The notes below the pieces were generated by a model. It was not told the origin of the DNA. It was given only the letters and a program-made list of their open reading frames with translations, and did no database searches. Made by a program: the position numbers and the translations under genes. 8,511 nucleotides of DNA from Candidatus Poribacteria bacterium (GTDB lineage Bacteria; Poribacteria; WGA-4E; WGA-3G), in contig JAPPMR010000721.1 in assembly GCA_028818995.1 (NCBI GenBank), positions 1 through 8,511 of the forward strand, written 5' to 3'. Every line of letters starts with the position of its first letter. The stretch's first letter is position 1. Shown here in pieces: positions 5,769 to 8,511 of the stretch.

Positions 5769-7685
5769 TCAACGCATTCTTTCACCAGATAAAATATGTT
5801 CTGCTAGCCCCACCGGCGGTTTTGTCACGTAATGTGTCTGACGAATTGCAACATCAGATGCTGCTTTCCTTCTACTACGTTTTACGGATTCAACTTGATC
5901 CATGTGGCATTTTTTATACTTTTTACCACTTCCGCATGGGCACAAATCGTTTCTGCTAGGGTGAAGTTTTGCTAGATTTAACATCTCCGCTTCATATTCC
6001 ACCAACCCTTTTTTTCCATGTGAGTATTCGCCCCAAAGATCCTTGCGATTAGCGACAATCCCGAATTTCGCTGTGTAAGCAAGTTGATAAAAAAATGGAA
6101 TTACCTGTTCAGGAAGGAACTCTTTGATGCAAAGATTCCTGTTACCTCCGTATTTGATGCCTAAGCAACAACTGTCATCTTCAGGGTAAAAATGCAGATC
6201 AATGATTGGAACATTGTATTTTTTTGAGATTCGATGGTGTCTGCCTCCAATCTCAAACACTTTTGGCCACCCATTCGCGTCTGGACTATCCAAGCGTATT
6301 TCAATCTCGAAAATGTCCTTAATGAAGCGGTCTATTCCTCTGGCATGCTCGCCAATTACCAATTTTCCCACCCTGTTGTCGTAGGCAGCACAAAAATGGA
6401 GTTCTCCGATTATTTTTGAAGAACTTGGCTCGTATTGTAAAGTGGGAAAGTATGATTCTAACCATTTGATTTCATCGTCTGTTATCTTCATGGTCGAAAT
6501 CACTGCATCTATAGTTTTCTGCTGTGCATAGAGTTTTCCGGGCTTTATTGATGCTGACAGAGTAGACACATAAACACTTTTCGACTCAGGAAGGTTCCTT
6601 ACTCCTTCATTGATAACTCGTTCGCCCAAGCACGATTTTAACGATTTTCCAACGCTCTGGATATCACTCATTTCTAACGCGTGGGTCAGATCTGACTGTG
6701 CCTGTTTAAGCCAATCTATGAAACACTCTTTTCGGATAGGATGTTCCTGCCATTTGTCGGCAAAATTTTCAAGTGGATTTACTGGATTGGGTATGAGAGT
6801 TATACCGTTATCATCACGTTTAATATGCTTATGCATGTTACTTACCACATTCGACAACGCTTCTTGAAGGTCTGCTTCGTTGTTGTAAGCAAAAGCGGCG
6901 AGCGTTGTAATAATGATGGAAATCGGTTTAGCCTCTTCATCGTAATCGGATTTGTTCACTTCAAACCAGATGTCGCGGTGTCGTTTTAATATCTGAATTG
7001 TTCGCTGAAGTGGCGTTTTGACTTTATACTCTGGCACATCTTCAACTCGCAGTTGAATTGACTCAGCAAGAGACTTTCGGATCGCGTTGAACTGAATTTC
7101 CATGCGACTTCTGAACCACTCTGCATATCCCCTTGGATTACTACAAGGCCAGTCCGGATGGATTCGCGTATAATTAGGGTGAGTCCTATCAGTAATGGCA
7201 ATCGCGGAATCTGACCAGTTAGACGGTGAGTAACCTTTTGACTCAAGGAGTTGTCTAAACGGCTCTGCATCTGGAATCGCTGGCAAGATGTCCATGTGAA
7301 ATTGAACATCATCCGCATAATGAAGCGTCCAACAACGTTTCCCTTCTTCTACTGGAGAATTTATGTCATTTTCACGGATGTAGGACTTAATTTCGTCCCC
7401 GACTAAATTCTTTAGATATGCTTGGCTGATTTTATTTTTCTGAAGACTCAACTCGCTGACAAGGTCTATGTCATACTCTTCGACATCGGAAATAGGTTTC
7501 GTAACTGTGCCAATCAGAAAAGAACCTTGTGGGTAAATATCAGGACTGTAGCCAGCAACTATAGATTCATCCCGTTCGAGCCATGCACCAATAGATTCAT
7601 AGCGTTTTACGGCTTGTTCGTAGTAGTTTTCAGGGATATCTAATGCTTCAGATATGGTCTCGAGCAGTGAACTAAAATTATACAT
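5769..7685 (-). CDS. CD-NTase fused to an E2-like domain and a SEC-C zinc motif (CBASS synthase)
   Basis: A 638-aa three-part protein. Residues 1-385 are a CD-NTase: GS at 54-55 (YPQGSFLIGTV), D72/D74 (EEYDIDLV), third carboxylate D132 (FHMDILP), and the core VKTPLQRTIQILKRHRDIW at 222-240. All catalytic residues are present, so it should make a cyclic nucleotide from NTPs. Residues about 400-545 resemble a ubiquitin-conjugating E2 fold: GWPKVFEIGGR (472-482), then IDLHFYPEDDSCCLGI (495-510), where C507 sits like the E2 active-site Cys in HPN...CL, then FLPEQVIPFFYQL as the following helix. Residues 578-594 are a SEC-C motif (C582, C584, C593, H594). The tail is basic (KRSRRKAA). The ATG at 7685 is preferred over one at 7703 because AAGGAGGA lies 7 nt before it. 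It precedes Cap5 in operon A. In known type II CBASS the E2 function is a separate protein; the fusion reading is inference from motif order. Confidence 0.86.
   Translation of the reverse strand: MYNFSSLLETISEALDIPENYYEQAVKRYESIGAWLERDESIVAGYSPDIYPQGSFLIGTVTKPISDVEEYDIDLVSELSLQKNKISQAYLKNLVGDEIKSYIRENDINSPVEEGKRCWTLHYADDVQFHMDILPAIPDAEPFRQLLESKGYSPSNWSDSAIAITDRTHPNYTRIHPDWPCSNPRGYAEWFRSRMEIQFNAIRKSLAESIQLRVEDVPEYKVKTPLQRTIQILKRHRDIWFEVNKSDYDEEAKPISIIITTLAAFAYNNEADLQEALSNVVSNMHKHIKRDDNGITLIPNPVNPLENFADKWQEHPIRKECFIDWLKQAQSDLTHALEMSDIQSVGKSLKSCLGERVINEGVRNLPESKSVYVSTLSASIKPGKLYAQQKTIDAVISTMKITDDEIKWLESYFPTLQYEPSSSKIIGELHFCAAYDNRVGKLVIGEHARGIDRFIKDIFEIEIRLDSPDANGWPKVFEIGGRHHRISKKYNVPIIDLHFYPEDDSCCLGIKYGGNRNLCIKEFLPEQVIPFFYQLAYTAKFGIVANRKDLWGEYSHGKKGLVEYEAEMLNLAKLHPSRNDLCPCGSGKKYKKCHMDQVESVKRSRRKAASDVAIRQTHYVTKPPVGLAEHILSGERMR
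6591..7670 (-). repeat. Diverged duplication of the CD-NTase domain, copy in operon A
   Basis: This is the partner of 1943-3022, in the same orientation and of the same length (1080 bases, residues 6-365). Paralogues this close in one locus suggest local duplication followed by loss or gain of the E2/SEC-C part, or acquisition of a related module. Confidence 0.8.
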
Positions 7686-7779
7686 GGGAGAATCCTCCTT
7701 CATTTTTGGAAAGTTTTGACTGATTCTGTTGATTGCTAACAGAACCGTTTGAAGTTAGAAAAACAATTGAAAATTCCAT
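7678..7779 (-). CDS. 33-aa small ORF or leader peptide overlapping the start of the CD-NTase fusion
   Basis: The ATG at 7779 has GGAGGG 6 nt upstream, one of the better ribosome sites in the window, and follows the PD-(D/E)xK-like gene's stop by 16 nt. The frame runs 33 codons to TAA (7678-7680), overlapping the first 8 nt of the CD-NTase fusion at 7685. The product begins MEFSIVFLTSNGSVSNQQ: a short hydrophobic start, then a Gln/Asn/Ser-rich polar stretch, with no recognised domain. The ribosome site of the next gene (7693-7700) lies within its coding sequence. Its translation could therefore control start of the synthase, as for a coupled leader peptide. This is inferred from layout; the peptide itself may have no function. 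Confidence 0.42.
   Translation of the reverse strand: MEFSIVFLTSNGSVSNQQNQSKLSKNEGGFSHV
7693..7700 (-). promoter_or_regulatory. Shine-Dalgarno deciding the start of the CD-NTase fusion
   Basis: On the minus strand AAGGAGGA lies 7 nt before the ATG at 7685. The upstream in-frame ATG at 7703 would place this site inside the coding sequence and has only A-rich sequence before it, so the 638-aa form is favoured over a 644-aa form. Confidence 0.7.
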
Positions 7780-7795
7780 ATTAGTCCCTCCGTTA

Positions 7796-8110
7796 TCAAT
7801 GGTTAGATTTCCTTGGTTTTGTGACAACTAATTCAAATTCCCCATTCTTTCGCTGAGCAGCACTATGTCTGAACGTGGAATGTTGTTCTTGATGAGCATC
7901 AACGGTACTGGGAGTTTCAACCTCAACAATTTTGGTTCGACTCCTCCGTGTTGCCAGAATGTCAGGAATTCTCCCATCGTCACCGATTGGATCCGGCTGA
8001 TCGAAATTCGGTAGATCAGCCTGAACTTTCCACCCTTTGTCTTTAAGCTCATTCGCGAGAGCACGAACACAACGATCATGGGTGGATTGGTTTTTGCTTT
8101 GCCTACTCAT
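7796..8110 (-). CDS. Small PD-(D/E)xK nuclease-like protein
   Basis: A 104-aa soluble protein, the first gene after the strong promoter at 8160-8188. A helix (HDRCVRALANELKDKGWKVQ, 11-30) leads into DLPNFDQPDPIG and then GRIPDILATRRSRTKIVEVETPST (46-69). The order helix, strand, Asp50 in PDILA, hairpin, Glu63-Val-Glu65 matches a minimal PD-(D/E)xK nuclease core, with the usual Lys replaced by Glu (ExE). A later segment (DAHQEQHSTFRHSA) resembles the Gln-containing helix seen in such folds. Known family roles include DNA cleavage and restriction; here the target is unknown and activity is uncertain because of the missing Lys. AGGAGG lies 8 nt before the ATG. The gene is followed after 16 nt by a 33-aa ORF and then the CD-NTase fusion, so it is probably an accessory part of the same operon. 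Confidence 0.7.
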   Translation of the reverse strand: MSRQSKNQSTHDRCVRALANELKDKGWKVQADLPNFDQPDPIGDDGRIPDILATRRSRTKIVEVETPSTVDAHQEQHSTFRHSAAQRKNGEFELVVTKPRKSNH

Positions 8111-8159
8111 TGTAAGTTCCTCCTTTGTATTAAGACATAGGCTAAATCATATATTGTAT

Positions 8160-8188
8160 ATAATACCATTAAAAACCCTACATGTCAA
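8160..8188 (-). promoter_or_regulatory. Strong sigma-70-type promoter for the CBASS operon
   Basis: On the minus strand: perfect TTGACA (8183-8188), a 17-bp spacer, and TATTAT (8160-8165) preceded by TGG, which makes an extended -10. It is the best promoter in the window, about 50 nt upstream of the ATG at 8110. Just downstream of the -10 lies an ATATA-CAA-TATAT inverted repeat (minus-strand reading), a possible operator. Confidence 0.75.
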
Positions 8189-8360
8189 GGGAATTTTTTA
8201 CGTTTTATATTTTCTTTTTTTTGAACTTATTATTTTTTAAATTTTAAAATATAAATTAAATTTAAACTAAAAACTAATTTTTATATATTAATTACAACCA
8301 ATAACGAATAAAAAGCCAAAAAATTAGGAAAATCCCGTAAAAACCGAATATGTTTTAGCC

Positions 8361-8389
8361 TTTACTTAAAATTTGTTTCCTGATATAAT
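8361..8389 (+). promoter_or_regulatory. Promoter for the XRE-type regulator
   Basis: TTTACT (8361-8366), a 17-bp spacer, and consensus TATAAT (8384-8389) with TGA in front, making an extended -10. The start of transcription would be near 8396, about 34 nt before the ATG at 8430. The -10 is embedded in ATATAATATAT, itself a small inverted repeat. Confidence 0.7.
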
Positions 8390-8429
8390 ATATTTGCTTG
8401 TGCATTATCATTGGGAGGGAATAACTGTC

Positions 8430-8511
8430 ATGAAATTAGGAGAGCGCCTTCGTCTCATTCGTAAAGAAAAAAAGTTAACCTTAAAGGATTTGAGTCAACG
8501 CGCGGATCTCT
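8430..8511 (+). CDS. XRE-family helix-turn-helix regulator, 3'-truncated by the window
   Basis: The first 27 codons are visible, beginning MKLGERLRLIRKEKKLTLKD and then LSQRADL. This is the standard start of an XRE/Cro-type DNA-binding domain: helix 1 with LxxRxxLRxxRK spacing, then the LTLKDLSxRA turn into the recognition region. GGGAGGG (8413-8419) lies 10 nt upstream. The gene is divergent from the CBASS operon, with both promoters within about 230 bp, so it is a reasonable candidate for the operon's repressor and its own autoregulator. Nothing can be said of its C-terminal part, which could be absent, a cupin domain or a peptidase partner site. Confidence 0.85.
   Translation, partial: MKLGERLRLIRKEKKLTLKDLSQRADL

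Larger units (their letters stand above)
8111..8429. other. Very AT-rich divergent intergenic region
   Basis: About 320 bases separate the leftward defence operon from the rightward HTH gene. The stretch 8200-8340 is almost only A and T with some short T- and A-runs (likely intrinsically bent DNA). It holds promoters at both ends and no credible gene. Such a block between a regulator and its divergent operon is a natural site for repressor binding or for silencing by nucleoid proteins. A plus-strand frame at 8037-8240 is an accidental opening. Confidence 0.6.

Noticed and set aside
5618..6989. Plus-strand frames opposite the synthase fusion
   Set aside because: Antisense openings within a coding sequence with clear E2-like, SEC-C and CD-NTase motifs.
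7686..7703. Upstream ATG giving a 644-residue synthase fusion
   Set aside because: No ribosome site before it, while AAGGAGGA is well placed for the ATG at 7685.
1..8511. CRISPR array, tRNA or rRNA genes, insertion sequence, or integration-site repeats
   Set aside because: No regularly spaced repeats, no tRNA-like cloverleaf or rRNA signature, no transposase motifs and no clear flanking direct repeats seen by eye.

Overview
The window suggests an uncultured or poorly studied Gram-negative bacterium. The gene at the left edge is an outer-membrane beta-barrel of the PorV/PorQ kind, carrying a FlgD-type Ig-like domain and a C-terminal SPOR (peptidoglycan-binding) domain. I associate that combination with FCB-type bacteria and Candidatus Poribacteria, but this is an inference from one gene. 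That gene looks like ordinary chromosome of moderate GC. Everything from about 1859 to the right edge is more AT-rich and reads as an inserted anti-phage defence island.

Layout. (1) 2-1807, plus strand: 5'-truncated PorV-like barrel. (2) 1859-3790, minus strand: operon B, a TIR/deoxyribosyltransferase-like protein followed 33 nt later by a CD-NTase-type nucleotidyltransferase. A good extended -10 promoter lies at 3939-3968. (3) 3791-4320: a gap between the two defence modules. It holds the operon B promoter, two small palindromes in its leader, a plus-strand hairpin-U-tract terminator at 4112-4145, and short ORFs of doubtful status. (4) 4321-8110, minus strand: operon A. In transcription order it encodes a small PD-(D/E)xK-like protein, a 33-aa ORF, a 638-aa CD-NTase fused to an E2-like domain and a SEC-C zinc motif, a 39-aa ORF, an HNH-SAVED nuclease (Cap5 type), and a 33-aa ORF joined to it by an ATGA overlap. 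Its promoter, at 8160-8188, has a perfect TTGACA -35, a 17-bp spacer and an extended TATTAT -10. (5) 8111-8429: very AT-rich divergent intergenic region. (6) 8430-8511, plus strand: first 27 codons of an XRE-type HTH regulator with its own promoter.

How it may work. Operon A is recognisable as CBASS (cyclic-oligonucleotide-based anti-phage signalling): the nucleotidyltransferase would make a cyclic nucleotide, the SAVED domain of Cap5 would bind it, and the HNH domain would degrade DNA. Unusually, the synthase carries in the same polypeptide what looks like a ubiquitin-E2-like domain with a Cys in the E2 active-site context, a function normally encoded separately in type II CBASS. No E1 (Cap2) and no JAB protease (Cap3) is seen in the window.

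Operon B carries a close paralogue of the same synthase. It aligns without a gap over about 360 residues, lacks the E2/SEC-C part, and has the third catalytic aspartate replaced by asparagine (N165 versus D132). It is paired with a putative NAD- or nucleotide-processing TIR-like effector. The most interesting possibility is a two-module locus: an active synthase with a DNA-degrading effector, and a probably crippled synthase homologue acting as a sensor, decoy or regulator with a second effector. This is inferred from sequence only.
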